Below, one piece after another: positions 1-9,540 of a stretch of 64,000 bases of DNA. Positions within the stretch are counted from its first letter, which is position 1. Every line of letters starts with the position of its first letter. The notes below the pieces were generated by a model that saw only the letters and a program-made list of their open reading frames with translations, was not told the origin of the DNA and made no database searches. The stretch is from Bog-756 sp963833585 (GTDB taxonomy: Bacteria > Actinomycetota > Acidimicrobiia > Acidimicrobiales > RAAP-2). Both the position numbers and the translations under genes were made by a program. Location: positions 248,001 to 312,000 of the forward strand of contig CAWHYF010000006.1 of the NCBI GenBank assembly GCA_963833585.1, read 5' to 3'.

Positions 1-1
1 C

Positions 2-1441
2 GACCGGACCGCCGTCACGGTGGCGGACCGGTCCCTCACCCATGCCGAGCTGGCCCAGCGCTCCTGGGCGGCGGCGACCCGGTTCACCGAGCTCGGGGCC
101 CCCGCGGTCATCTTTCTGAGCGGGAACCACGCCACCTACCCGGTGGCCCTGTTCGGGGCGGCCGGGGCCGGCATCCCGTTCATCCCGCTCAACTACCGAC
201 TGGGCGCCGAGCAGCTGGCGGCCCAGATCGACGCCCACCCGGGCGCCTTCCTCATCTACGAGGGGGAGCTCCCGCCCTCGGCCGACCCGGCCTTGTCCGC
301 CGAGCGGGACGCATTCTTCGACTCGCTGGCCGGCAGTCAGGTCGAGGCGCCCGGACCGCAGGACCCCGAGCTCCCGTGCGTGCTCCTCTACACCAGCGGG
401 ACCACCGCGGCGCCCAAGGCCGCAGTGCTGCGCCACCGACACCTGATGTCCTACCTCTTCGGCACCGTCGAGTTCGGCAGCGCCGAGCCCGATGACGTCT
501 CCCTGGTCTCGGTGCCGCCCTACCACGTGGCCGGGGTGGCCAACCTCCTCTCCAATCTCTACGCCGGGCGCAGGATCATCTACCTGGACCGGTTCGACCC
601 GACCCTCTGGCTGGACGTCGTCCGGGACGAGAAGGTCACCCAGGCCATGGTGGTGCCGACCATGTTGGCCCGGATCGTCGACCACCTCCGCGACGCCGAG
701 GACGCCGGGGTACCCAGTCTTCGGTCCCTGAGCTACGGAGGAGCCCGCATGCCGGCGCCGGTCCTCCACCGGGCCCTCGAGCTCTTCCCCACCACCGGCT
801 TCGTCAACGCCTACGGGCTCACCGAGACGAGCTCCACCATCGCCCTGCTCGGGCCCGAGGACCACCGGGACGCACTGGCCTCCGACGATCCGGTGGTTCG
901 CCGGCGCCTGGAGTCGGTGGGCCGGCTCCTCCCGGGCATCGAGCTCGAGGTGCGGGAGGAGGACGGCACGCCGGTGTCGCCGGGCCAGTCCGGCCTCCTC
1001 TTCCTCCGGGGCGAGCAGATCTCCGGTGAGTACGCCGGAATACGACTGCTCGACGACGACGGTTGGTTCCCGACCCGGGACAAGGGCTGGATCGACCAGG
1101 AGGGCTACCTCTTCATCGAAGGCCGGGCCGACGACACCATCATCCGCGGCGGCGAGAACATCGCCCCGGCCGAGATCGAGGACGTGCTCCTGTCCCACGA
1201 CGGGGTGGTGGACGCCGTGGTGGTGGGGCTGCCCGACGAGCAATGGGGACAGCGGCTGGTGGCGGTGGTGGTCCCCGGGGAGGGGGCGTCCGCCACGGCC
1301 GGGGAGCTGCAGGACCTGGTGCGGGCCCGGCTCCGTTCGTCGAAGACGCCGGAGACCGTCGAGTTCTGGACCGAGCTCCCCCGCACCGACACCGGCAAGT
1401 TGCTCCGCCGGTCGGTCATCGCCCGGTTGGCCGCGGACTGA
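2..1441 (+). CDS. Acyl-CoA synthetase (AMP-binding enzyme), 5' end outside the window
   Basis: Class I adenylate-forming enzyme that activates a carboxylic acid to its acyl-CoA through an acyl-AMP. The frame is open to the first base and the opening residues DRTAVTVADRSLTHAEL match the stretch normally found 15-30 residues into such proteins, so the true start lies upstream; GTG 20 is only the first possible start in view. The ATP-binding loop YTSGTTAAPKA is near visible residue 130, the A5 motif NAYGLTETSS near 270, the hinge/A8 region GRADDTIIRGGENI further on, and the catalytic-lysine loop TDTGKLLRR near the end. It leads a run of CoA-ester genes. Substrate cannot be read from sequence. 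Confidence 0.9.
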   Translation, partial: DRTAVTVADRSLTHAELAQRSWAAATRFTELGAPAVIFLSGNHATYPVALFGAAGAGIPFIPLNYRLGAEQLAAQIDAHPGAFLIYEGELPPSADPALSAERDAFFDSLAGSQVEAPGPQDPELPCVLLYTSGTTAAPKAAVLRHRHLMSYLFGTVEFGSAEPDDVSLVSVPPYHVAGVANLLSNLYAGRRIIYLDRFDPTLWLDVVRDEKVTQAMVVPTMLARIVDHLRDAEDAGVPSLRSLSYGGARMPAPVLHRALELFPTTGFVNAYGLTETSSTIALLGPEDHRDALASDDPVVRRRLESVGRLLPGIELEVREEDGTPVSPGQSGLLFLRGEQISGEYAGIRLLDDDGWFPTRDKGWIDQEGYLFIEGRADDTIIRGGENIAPAEIEDVLLSHDGVVDAVVVGLPDEQWGQRLVAVVVPGEGASATAGELQDLVRARLRSSKTPETVEFWTELPRTDTGKLLRRSVIARLAAD

Positions 1442-1469
1442 CCCTCGTCGCGGCTTCCGATCGCGGCCC

Positions 1470-1958
1470 TCAGGCCGGGGGTGGCGTGAATGCGGCCAGG
1501 AAGGCCGGCCAGTCGGGGATGACCGCCCGGTCGACCACCTCGATCCTCAGCCCGTCGGGACCCAGGTGATAGCCGAACCGGGTCGGCGTGGCGGGGTCGT
1601 CGCCCCCGCACATCTCGAGGGCCAGCCCCTGCTCCTCGAGGGCCCGACAGGTGGAGGACAGGTCGTCCACCCAGTACCCCAGGTGATGGAGGGCCCGCCC
1701 CGGCACCACCGACCAGGTCGTCCCGGGGACGGCTTGGATCAATTCGAGGTGGGGCGACTCGAGCGAGTAGGCGAAACGGAGTTCCACCACCGTCGCCCCC
1801 ACCCCGGCCTGCCACATCGGGGTCTCCACCTCGAGCGGGGTCATGAAGCGGTGGCCGGCCAGCCGGGTCATCCGATCCATGCCGGCGTCGAGGTCGGGGA
1901 CCACCACACCGGTGTGGTACCAGTCGGCGACCCGCAGCCGCGGTCTCCCGTCCGTCAC
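1470..1958 (-). CDS. Glyoxalase/VOC superfamily protein
   Basis: Protein of 162 residues with one vicinal-oxygen-chelate fold: the opening DWYHTGVVVPDLDAGMDRM is the usual first beta strand and helix, with HHLGYWVDD and a terminal GPDGLRIEVVD strand carrying the typical metal-site acid. Members act as metal-dependent dioxygenases, isomerases, epimerases or lyases; the reaction here is unknown. The GTG at 1958 is chosen because it begins about ten residues before the fold. It sits 8 bases downstream of a frameshifted acyl-CoA dehydrogenase on the same strand, so the two were probably cotranscribed. Confidence 0.75.
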   Translation of the reverse strand: MTDGRPRLRVADWYHTGVVVPDLDAGMDRMTRLAGHRFMTPLEVETPMWQAGVGATVVELRFAYSLESPHLELIQAVPGTTWSVVPGRALHHLGYWVDDLSSTCRALEEQGLALEMCGGDDPATPTRFGYHLGPDGLRIEVVDRAVIPDWPAFLAAFTPPPA

Positions 1959-1966
1959 GGTCCGGC

Positions 1967-3051
1967 TCAGAACAGGCCGTCGCCGGCCGACAGGCGGGTA
2001 CGGAGCAGTCCGGCGAGACGCTGGCGGTGGAAGGCCGCGTCCCCGTAGCTCTGTCGGTCGAACTGGGCTCGTTTCATATAGAGGTGGAGGTCGTGCTCCC
2101 AGGTGAAGCCGATCCCGCCGTGCACCTGGAGGCCCGACGCCATGACCCGTCGCGAGGCGTCGGAACACCACACCTTGGCCGTGGAGGCGGCCGCCGATCG
2201 GTCGGGGTCGGCCGCGGCCAGGGTCCACGCCGCGTACCAGGTGCTCGACCGCATCCCTTCCACGTCCACCACCATGTCGGCGCACCGGTGCTTCACCGCC
2301 TGGAAGCTGCCGATGGGCTGGTCGAACTGGACCCGGTCCTTGGCGTACTGCACGGCCAGCTCGAGGACCCGGTCGGCTCCTCCCAGCATCTCGGACGACG
2401 TGGCGACGGCCCCGTGATCGAGGAGACTCCCGACCAGTTCCGTCGCCGCCGAGCCGGGTGGCCGGTACGGCCTCGAGGACCAGCCACGACAGGGCCCGGG
2501 TGAGATCCATGGCCGGCTCCCGCCGGGGGCGGCCGACCAGGGCCAGGTCCACACCGAAGACGCCCTCCGGGACGGCCACCACGGCCAGATCGGCCACCGC
2601 AGCTCCTTCGACCGGCCCGAACCGCCCGGTCACCGACCATCCGTCAGCCGAACCGGCCGCGGAACCGGCGGTCGGGTGGTGGCTCCATCCCACACAGCCG
2701 GTCCGCACCCCCGACGCCAGGTCGGCCACCCAGTCGGCGGGGGACGCCGCCGGACTCGGACAGGACGGTGAGGGCCACCAGGCTGGGAAGGTAGGGCACC
2801 GGCGCGGTGTGGCGTCCGATCTCCTCACAGAGGACGGCGGCCTCGACCCATCCGAGCCCCAGCCCACCCTGGTCCTCGGGGAGGGCAACCCCCAGCCACC
2901 CCTGGTCACAGAGGGCCTGCCACAGCTTGTGGTCGTAGGCGTCGCCGGCGGCCAGGTGAGCACGGACCGCGTCGTGGTCGCACCGGTCGTCCAACAGGTC
3001 GCGCGCCGCCTGGCGCAGGGCCAACTGGTCGTCGGAGAGCTCGAAGTCCAT
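1967..3051 (-). pseudogene. Acyl-CoA dehydrogenase, broken by two frameshifts
   Basis: Homology to acyl-CoA dehydrogenase runs through three frames. The N-terminal domain (MDFELSDDQLALRQAARDLL) reads from ATG 3051. After a five-G run at 2739-2743 it continues in a second frame (ADWVADLASGVRTG). Near 2441-2452 it passes to a third frame that holds the C-terminal FAD domain (QYAKDRVQFDQPIGSFQAVK, then GGIGFTWEHDLHLYMKRA). Both shifts have the same sign: one extra base. The protein would be about 360 residues, a normal length for the smaller member of paired actinobacterial dehydrogenases. It faces away from an intact dehydrogenase at 3093 across a 41-base promoter gap, an arrangement known for heteromeric FadE pairs. 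Either a recent pseudogene or a sequencing error in G/C runs. Confidence 0.8.
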
Positions 3052-3092
3052 GCCCCGCATCGTAGGACGGAGACGTATGCCAAGCTGCATCC

Positions 3093-4286
3093 GTGGAGCT
3101 GGCCGCGACCGAGCACGAGCAGGCGTTCCGCGCCGACGTCCGGTCCTGGCTGGTCGAGAACCTCCCCTGGGAGTACGGACACGGTCTCCCGCCCCGCTTC
3201 GAGGACCTGGCCCAGGAGGTGGCCTTCCTCCGGGGCTGGCAGCGGGACCTGGCCGACGGCGGGTGGGTGGGCGTGGCCTGGCCCACCGAGTACGGCGGGC
3301 GCGGGGCGGGCCCCACCGAACACTTCATCGTGCAGGAGGAGCTGGCCCGGGCCCGGGCTCCCGAGATGGTCGGCCGTATCGGTCTCAACCTGGCCGCACC
3401 CACCCTGCTGACGCACGGCACCGAGGAGCAGAGGTCCCGGTGGCTGGCCCGGATCCGCTCGGCCGAGGACCTCTGGTGCCAGCTGTTCAGCGAGCCGGGG
3501 GCCGGCAGCGACCTGGCCGGTCTCTCCACCCGGGCCGTGCGGGTGGAGGGGGGCTGGCGGGTCAGCGGGCAGAAGGTCTGGACCTCGTACGCACAGTTCG
3601 CCGACTGGGGGGTCTGCCTGGCCCGGACCGACCCGGAGGCCTCCAAGCACCGCGGCATCTCCTACCTGGTGGTGGACATGCACGCTCCCGGGGTCGAGGT
3701 ACGCCCACTGGTCCAGCTCACCGGGGAGGCGGAGTTCAACGAGGTGTTCCTCACCGACGTGTTCGTGGCCGACGACCAGCTGATCGGGCCGGAGCACGAA
3801 GGTTGGCGGGTGGCCAACGCCACCCTCTCCCACGAGCGGGGCACCAACCCGCGACAACTGGTCATCCACATGCAGCTGCTCGAGGAACTCCTGCATCTGG
3901 CCGAACGGACCGGCGCCTTCGACGACCGGAGGCTCCGGGCCGCCTTGGCGCAGGCCTATGTGGAGATCCGGCTGTTCCAGCTGCACAACCTGCGCACCGT
4001 CAGCCGCCTGGCCCGGGGGCTCGACCCGGGTCCCGAGGGCAGTGCGCTCAAGCTCTACTGGAGCGAGATGTCCAAGCGGTTCCACGAGACGGCCCTGGCC
4101 GTGGTGGGCGACGCCGCCCCGCTGTGGAAGTCGGCCGACGACAACCCCGGCGACGGCCAGTGGCAGCGATCGTGGCTCTACTACCAGGCCTCGTCCATCT
4201 GGGCCGGTACCAACGAGATCCAGCGCAACGTGATCGCCGAGCGCGTCCTGGGCCTGCCCCGCGCCGCCCCCCGATCCGGCCGCTGA
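3093..4286 (+). CDS. Acyl-CoA dehydrogenase family protein
   Basis: FAD enzyme of 397 residues oxidising an acyl-CoA to the 2,3-enoyl-CoA. The N-terminal helical domain includes GWVGVAWPTEYGGRG; the FAD/substrate beta domain carries WCQLFSEPGAGSDLAGL and GQKVWTSYAQFADWG; the C-terminal domain ends ASSIWAGTNEIQRNVIAERV. The long middle insertion and the WAGTNEIQ ending resemble mycobacterial steroid-type dehydrogenases that work as alpha2beta2 pairs. GTG 3093 is used because it directly precedes the family-typical N terminus. Its likely partner is the broken divergent gene at 1967-3051. Confidence 0.88.
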   Translation: MELAATEHEQAFRADVRSWLVENLPWEYGHGLPPRFEDLAQEVAFLRGWQRDLADGGWVGVAWPTEYGGRGAGPTEHFIVQEELARARAPEMVGRIGLNLAAPTLLTHGTEEQRSRWLARIRSAEDLWCQLFSEPGAGSDLAGLSTRAVRVEGGWRVSGQKVWTSYAQFADWGVCLARTDPEASKHRGISYLVVDMHAPGVEVRPLVQLTGEAEFNEVFLTDVFVADDQLIGPEHEGWRVANATLSHERGTNPRQLVIHMQLLEELLHLAERTGAFDDRRLRAALAQAYVEIRLFQLHNLRTVSRLARGLDPGPEGSALKLYWSEMSKRFHETALAVVGDAAPLWKSADDNPGDGQWQRSWLYYQASSIWAGTNEIQRNVIAERVLGLPRAAPRSGR

Positions 4287-4354
4287 GCCCCACGGCCGAG
4301 CGCCACGTAGTGGGTTCGATCCTGCTGGTCGGCCCCGGGTAGCCTCGTCCCGCC

Positions 4355-5191
4355 ATGGAGCCGTTCGACCAGGGGGTGGGCGCGGTGCGCCCGGAGGACC
4401 GGTCCGGGACCGGCACCGTCGAGGTCGGCGCCGCCGAGGTCGGCACGTTCATCGGGCTGCTGGACTTCGACTTCGATGTCGGCCCCGACGACCTGACGGT
4501 CTCGGGGCAGGCCACACTGGCGCCCGGGATGTGCTTCGCGGACGGCAACCCCCGGCCCTCGGTCCTGCTCACCCTGGCCGACTGCTTCGCCGGAGTGCCG
4601 GCCATGCGCGCCACCACCCCTAACCTGGCCGTCACTCTCGACATGGCCGTTCATGTGGTGGGCGAGGCCTCCGGGTCCCGCCTCGACCTCACCGCCACGG
4701 TCCTGAAGCAGGGCCGGAGCACGGTGGCCACCGAAGTCCGGTTCCGTTCGGTCGGAACCGGGCGCCTGGTGGCGACGGGTTTCCTCACCTTCATGGCCTC
4801 CCCGCGGGTCCAGGACGTCTCCCCGCCGGTGCCGGGCGGGATGCACGTCCACGGCGACCTGGCCGTCGGGTTCCCCCACGCCGTCGGCGTGGAGGAGCGG
4901 GCGCCCGGCGTGGCGGAGGTGCCGCGTCGCCCGTTCGTCGAGCAGGCCTCGGGCTCGGTCCAGGGGGGCGTGGTGGCCCTGCTGGCCGAGGCCGCGGCCG
5001 AGTCGCTCACCGGTCGTCCGGTCGTCGATCTCGACGTCCGCTTCCTGTCCGCCATCCGGGTCGGGCCCGGTCGTGCCGTCGCCAGTGCGCTCGGCCACGG
5101 GCTGGCCCGGGTCGAGGTGCGGGACATCGGCCGGGGCGACCGGCTGGCGGCGCTGGCCGTGGCCCGGTGGGCGCCGGAGCGACCGTCATGA
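4355..5191 (+). CDS. Tandem-hotdog acyl-CoA thioesterase-like protein
   Basis: Protein of 278 residues made of two hotdog folds in tandem. The first has PSVLLTLADCFAGVPAM followed by the beta strands LAVTLDMAVHVVG; the second has GSVQGGVVALLAEAAAESL followed by VVDLDVRFLSAIRVGPG. This is the PaaI/acyl-CoA thioesterase layout with both monomers of a usual dimer fused. Expected reaction: hydrolysis of an acyl-CoA to acid and CoA, releasing CoA when catabolism stalls. Its TGA overlaps the ATG of the next gene (ATGA at 5188-5191), so they are translationally coupled. Substrate unknown. Confidence 0.75.
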   Translation: MEPFDQGVGAVRPEDRSGTGTVEVGAAEVGTFIGLLDFDFDVGPDDLTVSGQATLAPGMCFADGNPRPSVLLTLADCFAGVPAMRATTPNLAVTLDMAVHVVGEASGSRLDLTATVLKQGRSTVATEVRFRSVGTGRLVATGFLTFMASPRVQDVSPPVPGGMHVHGDLAVGFPHAVGVEERAPGVAEVPRRPFVEQASGSVQGGVVALLAEAAAESLTGRPVVDLDVRFLSAIRVGPGRAVASALGHGLARVEVRDIGRGDRLAALAVARWAPERPS

Positions 5192-6141
5192 CCGGCGGGC
5201 CTCCCGTCGAGTTCGGGATCTACCTACCCCAGGTGTCCTTCACCTACCCGGAGGTGCTGGAGCGGGCCCGGGCCGCCGAGTCGGTGGGCTTCGACTCGCT
5301 GTGGCTCTACGACCACCTCTACGGTCCCGGACTCCCCGACCGGCCCTCCCTGGAGGGATGGACCCTGGCCAGCTACCTGTTGGCCCAGACCTCCACCCTC
5401 CGGGTCGGGCATCTCGTGCTGTGCAACAACTTCCGGCACCCGGCCGTGCTGGCCAAGATGGCCACCACCCTGGACGTCCTGTCGCAGGGACGGCTCGAGT
5501 TGGGGATGGGGAGCGGCTCCGTCGAGCTCGAGCACGACCAGGCCGGGCTGCCGTGGGGCACCGCCGCCGAGCGGTCGGCCCGGTTGGGAGAGGCGCTCGA
5601 GATCGTCACCCGGATGTTCCACGACGGCCCCACCACCTTCGCCGGGGACCACTACCGGGTGAACGACCTACCCAATCTGCCACCCCCGGTCCAGCGGCCC
5701 CGCCCCCCCATCCATGTCGGCGGGATCGGGCCCCGGCTCACCTTGCCGCTGGTGGCCCGGTACGCCGACGTCTGGAGCATCCCCACCTACGGGCTCGAGC
5801 AGTGGGAGGAGCGTCAGCGGGCACTGGACGAGCACTGCGCCGCCATCGGCCGAGACCCCGCCGAGATCCGCCGGTCCCATGAGGCGATCCTGGTCCTGGT
5901 GCCCGACGAGGCGTCCCTGGCCGAGGCCCGGGCCACGGCCGAGCGGCGCTACGGGGGCCCGGGCTGGGGGATGGAGGCCGGCGGGTACATCGGCACACCG
6001 GACATGGTGGCCGATCGCATCGCCCACCAGATCGACCGGGGCATCTCCTTGTTCGTCTTCTTCAGCCACGACCGGGCGGACCCTCGAACGTTGGAGCTGT
6101 TCGCCGATCGGGTGATGCCACAGTTCCGGACCGGCCGGTAG
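5188..6141 (+). CDS. LLM class (luciferase-like) F420/flavin-dependent oxidoreductase
   Basis: TIM-barrel luciferase-like protein of 317 residues. It begins with the family strand VEFGIYLPQVSF, then AESVGFDSLWLYDHLYGPG, LGMGSGSVELEHDQAG and PRPPIHVGGIGPRLTLPLVARYADVW without its middle truncated. Members use F420 or FMN for hydride transfer or Baeyer-Villiger-type oxygenation. ATG 5188, which overlaps the upstream stop, is preferred over a longer start at 5167 because the barrel begins directly after it. Part of the 4355-6603 operon. The cofactor cannot be decided from sequence. Confidence 0.85.
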   Translation: MTGGPPVEFGIYLPQVSFTYPEVLERARAAESVGFDSLWLYDHLYGPGLPDRPSLEGWTLASYLLAQTSTLRVGHLVLCNNFRHPAVLAKMATTLDVLSQGRLELGMGSGSVELEHDQAGLPWGTAAERSARLGEALEIVTRMFHDGPTTFAGDHYRVNDLPNLPPPVQRPRPPIHVGGIGPRLTLPLVARYADVWSIPTYGLEQWEERQRALDEHCAAIGRDPAEIRRSHEAILVLVPDEASLAEARATAERRYGGPGWGMEAGGYIGTPDMVADRIAHQIDRGISLFVFFSHDRADPRTLELFADRVMPQFRTGR

Positions 6142-6150
6142 GGCGGAACC

Positions 6151-6603
6151 ATGGAACTCTGGGAGCTGGTCGCCCGCGAGAGCATCCGGGACCTGGTGGC
6201 CCGGTACAACGCCAACGGCGACTCCGGACGGTTCGAACAGATGTTGGCGGTCTTCGCCGACGACGCGGTGATGGAATTGGTGTCCACCGACGGTGAGGTC
6301 CGCCGCTACGAGGGGACCGAGTCCATCGCCACCATCTTCGCCAGCACCAAGTCCGTCTGGGACCGGGCCTCGGAGGGCCGTGCGGTGCCCCACCACGTCC
6401 GGCACTTCACCGCCACCCTCCAGATCGACGTGGACAGCCCCACCCACGCCCGCGGACGCTGCTACTTCATGGTGCTGATGCCCCATGGTCTGGACCACTG
6501 GGGACGGTACGTCGACGAGTACGGGGTCCGCCAGGGGCGGTGGGTCATCACCACCCGCCGGGCGCTCACCGACGGAAGGACCGGCGGCGGCTCCACCGGC
6601 TGA
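6151..6603 (+). CDS. SnoaL-like / NTF2-fold protein
   Basis: Protein of 150 residues with the SnoaL_4 pattern: an opening helix (RESIRDLVARYNANGDSGR), then the first strand with FADDAVMEL and a later VPHHVRHFTATLQID segment. The cone-shaped fold serves polyketide cyclases, small epoxide hydrolases, ketosteroid isomerases and dehydratases. It begins 9 bases after the LLM oxidoreductase, with a purine-rich stretch before the ATG, so it is the last gene of that operon. Placement beside oxidative enzymes suggests an isomerase, dehydratase or epoxide-opening step, but no catalytic set can be named with confidence. Confidence 0.7.
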   Translation: MELWELVARESIRDLVARYNANGDSGRFEQMLAVFADDAVMELVSTDGEVRRYEGTESIATIFASTKSVWDRASEGRAVPHHVRHFTATLQIDVDSPTHARGRCYFMVLMPHGLDHWGRYVDEYGVRQGRWVITTRRALTDGRTGGGSTG

Positions 6604-6642
6604 GGGGCGGCCGGCCGGGTCGGTCTACACGAGGGCGCACCG

Positions 6643-7056
6643 TCAGGGAGTGTCCAGCAAGGTGTAGGCGAGGGTGGAGGAGGCCACCAGCTTCCGCCCG
6701 TCGCCGACGTCGATGACATCGGCCTGGACGACCACGGCACGTCGCCCCCTCCGGAGCACCTTGGCGATGACCCGGGCCGGCCCCACCTTGACCACCCCCA
6801 AGAACCGGATGTTCATGTCCGAGGCCACGATGTTCTCCGAGCCGGCGGCCCGCACCGCGCACCCCGCCGCACCGCACTCGATGAGGGTGGCCATCAGTCC
6901 GCCGTGCAGGCTCCCGTGGGGATTGTTCACTTCGTCGCGGAGGTCGATCTCGAGGGCCCGGCCCACCTCGGGGTCGTCCACCGGACGCATCCGCATGGCG
7001 GTCAGTAGGTGGTCGGGGCCCACATCCAGGTGGGCGGGGCTCGGCTGGTCCTCCAT
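6643..7056 (-). CDS. PaaI family hotdog thioesterase
   Basis: Protein of 137 residues, the usual length of a single-domain PaaI/HGG thioesterase. The signature NNPHGSLHGGLMATLIECG contains the HGG motif and the helix acid that polarises the nucleophilic water; DMNIRFLGVVKVGPARVIAK and GRRAVVVQADVID form the remaining strands. Expected to hydrolyse an aryl- or acyl-CoA in the cytosol. Start chosen at ATG 7056, with GGAGGAGAC just upstream on the coding strand. It converges on the operon ending at 6603 and lies 83 bases downstream of an SDR gene on the same strand. Confidence 0.85.
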   Translation of the reverse strand: MEDQPSPAHLDVGPDHLLTAMRMRPVDDPEVGRALEIDLRDEVNNPHGSLHGGLMATLIECGAAGCAVRAAGSENIVASDMNIRFLGVVKVGPARVIAKVLRRGRRAVVVQADVIDVGDGRKLVASSTLAYTLLDTP

Positions 7057-7139
7057 GTCTCCTCCGTTCGGCCCGCAACCGGTCAACCGCCCTCGGGCGG
7101 CGCGAAGACTATCCGGCCCGCGGGTGACCCCAGGTCCGG

Positions 7140-7901
7140 TCAGGCGGTCAGCCCACCGTCGACGGACACCACGCTGCCCACCATGAACCGGCCCTCGTCG
7201 GAGGCGACATAGGCCACCAGCGAGGCCACCTCTTCCGGACTGGCGTGGGCCAGCCGGGTGCGGCCGGTGAGCCGGGTGGGGTCGGCGGTGTCGGGCAGGA
7301 CGAAACCCTCGAGCATCGGGGTGACGATCCCGCCCGGCGCCACCGCGTTGATCCGCACGCCGGCGCCGGCGAACTCGAGGGCCAGCGACCTGGTCAGCAT
7401 CACCACTCCGCCCTTGGAGGCGGAGTAGGCCGCAGCGTAGGGCACTCCCTGGAGCCCGCTGTTGGAGGCGATGTTGACGATCGACCCGCCGCCGTCGAGC
7501 AGGTGCGGCAGCACGGCCTGGCACATCAGGAAGGTGCCGCCGAGGTTGACGGCGATGGTGCGGGCCCAGGTGTCGAAGGCCACCTGGACCGTATGGTCGA
7601 ACCGCCCGATGCCGGCGCAGTTGACGAGGACCTCGGGCCGGCCCAGCACGGAGGCGACCTCGGCGACCGCCTCGGTCACCTGGCCAGGATCGCTGACGTC
7701 CACGGCCACCGGCCGGGCCACGCCTCCCCCGGTGGCGATGTGGTCGGCGGTGGCCCGGGCCGACTCCGGATCGAGGTCGAGGACCGCGGTCGCCGCGCCC
7801 TCCGAGGACAGCCGGATGCACGTGGCCCGCCCCAGGCCCGACCCGCCTCCGGTGACCACGGCCACCTTCCCCTCGAACCGGCCACCTCGCTCGCCGTCCA
7901 T
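7140..7901 (-). CDS. SDR family NAD(P)-dependent oxidoreductase
   Basis: Classical short-chain dehydrogenase of 253 residues. Visible motifs: TGGGSGLG cofactor loop near residue 17, DLDPES acidic stretch after the second strand (favouring NAD), NCAGIG, the catalytic serine in NIASNSG, YSASKGG (catalytic Tyr and Lys) and the PGGIVTPM loop. Expected to oxidise a hydroxy group or reduce a ketone of a pathway intermediate, such as a 3-hydroxyacyl-CoA or ring alcohol. Start ATG 7901 follows a GAGG-type ribosome site. Confidence 0.9.
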   Translation of the reverse strand: MDGERGGRFEGKVAVVTGGGSGLGRATCIRLSSEGAATAVLDLDPESARATADHIATGGGVARPVAVDVSDPGQVTEAVAEVASVLGRPEVLVNCAGIGRFDHTVQVAFDTWARTIAVNLGGTFLMCQAVLPHLLDGGGSIVNIASNSGLQGVPYAAAYSASKGGVVMLTRSLALEFAGAGVRINAVAPGGIVTPMLEGFVLPDTADPTRLTGRTRLAHASPEEVASLVAYVASDEGRFMVGSVVSVDGGLTA

Positions 7902-8020
7902 GGCATCCTCCCTCGCCGGGCACCGACCCACCCGCGACTTCGGCGGGATGCTACCGGGGACCGGCCGACCGAGCCCGGGCGCTCCAGGCGCCGACGCTCC
8001 GGACGCGGCGCTCGGGGCGG

Positions 8021-9299
8021 CTAGCCCGGCAGGCCGAGCTCGGCGACCACGGCGTCGGTGTCGGCCCCGAAATCGGCCACCCCGCCCCGGCCCCGGACGG
8101 AGGGCGGACTCGGGTCCTCCGCCACCAGCCCGTGCACGGAGAGGGGGGGTCCGGCCAGCCCGGCCGCCACGTCGGCCATCGACACCTCGATCATCCAGCG
8201 GTCCCCTCGCCGGAGGGCCTCGAGGACTGCCACCGTGGAGGCCAGTCCGGCCAGGGGATCGGCGATGGCGTCGCCGCAGAAGCAGGGCTCCCGCCCGTCC
8301 CAGCACACCAGTCCACCGGCCGCGGCGGCGTCGTCCCCGAAGGCCACCCGATCCCGGTCCGGCCCCTCGGCGCCGTACCCGGTGATCGAGAGCCACACCC
8401 TGGGTCCCCGATCCCGGACCAGGCCCATCGGGTCCACTCCGAGCTGGTGGAGGGCGCGTGGCCTCGAGGCCGAGATGACCACGTCGGCCCGGGCCAGGGT
8501 CTCTGTCAGCCTCAGGCGCCCCGGGGCGGACCCGAGGTCGACGGTGAGCGAGCGCTTGCCGGCGTTCAGCGAACGGTAGAAGCCGGCCGAGCCCTGACGG
8601 GCCCCGTCGGGGCGGGACGCCGACTCCACCTTGACCACCCGGGCGCCGGCCCGCTGCAGGAGGCCACCGGCCAGCGGCCCCGCCCACAGCGACGAGAGGT
8701 CCACCACGAGGAGGTCGGACAGGTCGGGGCACGGCGGTCCGGTCCCCGACCGGCACGAGCTCACCCCCGGCGCCCGGTCACCGGTCGGGTCGGCGTCGCG
8801 GCCGCCGCTCCCCGAGACCGGACACCGGGAGCCCCAGCAGGGCGGCCCGCTCCACCAGGCGGGCGGTCGTCCGTCCGGCCACCTCGGCGGACAGGCGGTC
8901 CCACGCCCCGCCGGCCAGCGGTCGGTCCGGCTGGAGCCAGGCGTCGACGGCCTCCCAGTCGCTCGGTCGGGCCAGGCTGACCGCCACCCATCCGTCGGCC
9001 GACGCCAACAACCGGGTCGCGCCGCCACAGCTCACCGCACCCTGCCGGGACAGTCCGAGGTAGGCGGCCCGCTCGGCCAGCAGGGCCAGCGGGTCGATCC
9101 CCACCGGTCGGCCCCGCTCACCGGTCAGCCGGTGAACCGCAACACCCCAGGCCCGCACCCTGTCGACCAGGCCCGCCGGCGGCCCGAGCCCGGGACCGTC
9201 GGGCCGGCCCGACAGTGCCATCAGGCCCGATGCGGCCCAGGCCGCGGCCTCGGTCCCGGAGGTCCCCGCTTCCTCGAGTCCCGAATCGGTGGTTCGCAT
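8021..9299 (-). pseudogene. Family III CoA-transferase (CaiB/BaiF type), frameshifted
   Basis: Two adjoining frames make one CoA-transferase of about 425 residues. The first (8778-9299) carries WAASGLMALSGRPDGPGLGP and SCGGATRLLASADGWVAV. The second (8021 to about 8810) carries LLVVDLSSLWAGPLAGGLL, RVVKVESASRPDGAR and YGAEGPDRDRVAFGDDAAAA. Both parts are needed by this actinobacterial subfamily. The frame changes at a four-C run, 8810-8813: one extra base. The second part could restart at GTG 8764, 13 bases past the first stop, so a split two-chain enzyme cannot be excluded. Members move CoA between acids. Confidence 0.75.
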
Positions 9300-9540
9300 C
9301 TCGGAGTCAAGCTAGTCACCGCCCTCCGGACCCGCCCGGTTCCGGCCGGGGGGCGGTCGGCGGCCACCCCGGGCGGAATGACCGGACCGGAGCCCGGTGA
9401 GCCCGCACACTGGGGTTTCGCGGCCCGGCCCGAGCGCCGCGTCGATGCGGGTGGGCTCGGGATACTACTGTGGCTACGACAACACCCATTCTCGCCCGAC
9501 CTCCCCGTCCGGGCCGCCGCCCGCCAAGGAGATTCCCGCC

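Noticed and set aside
1470..4085. An 871-codon open frame on the minus strand
   Set aside because: It joins the real VOC gene at its end to parts of other genes read in wrong frames; only 1470-1958 and a central slice of the broken dehydrogenase have homology.
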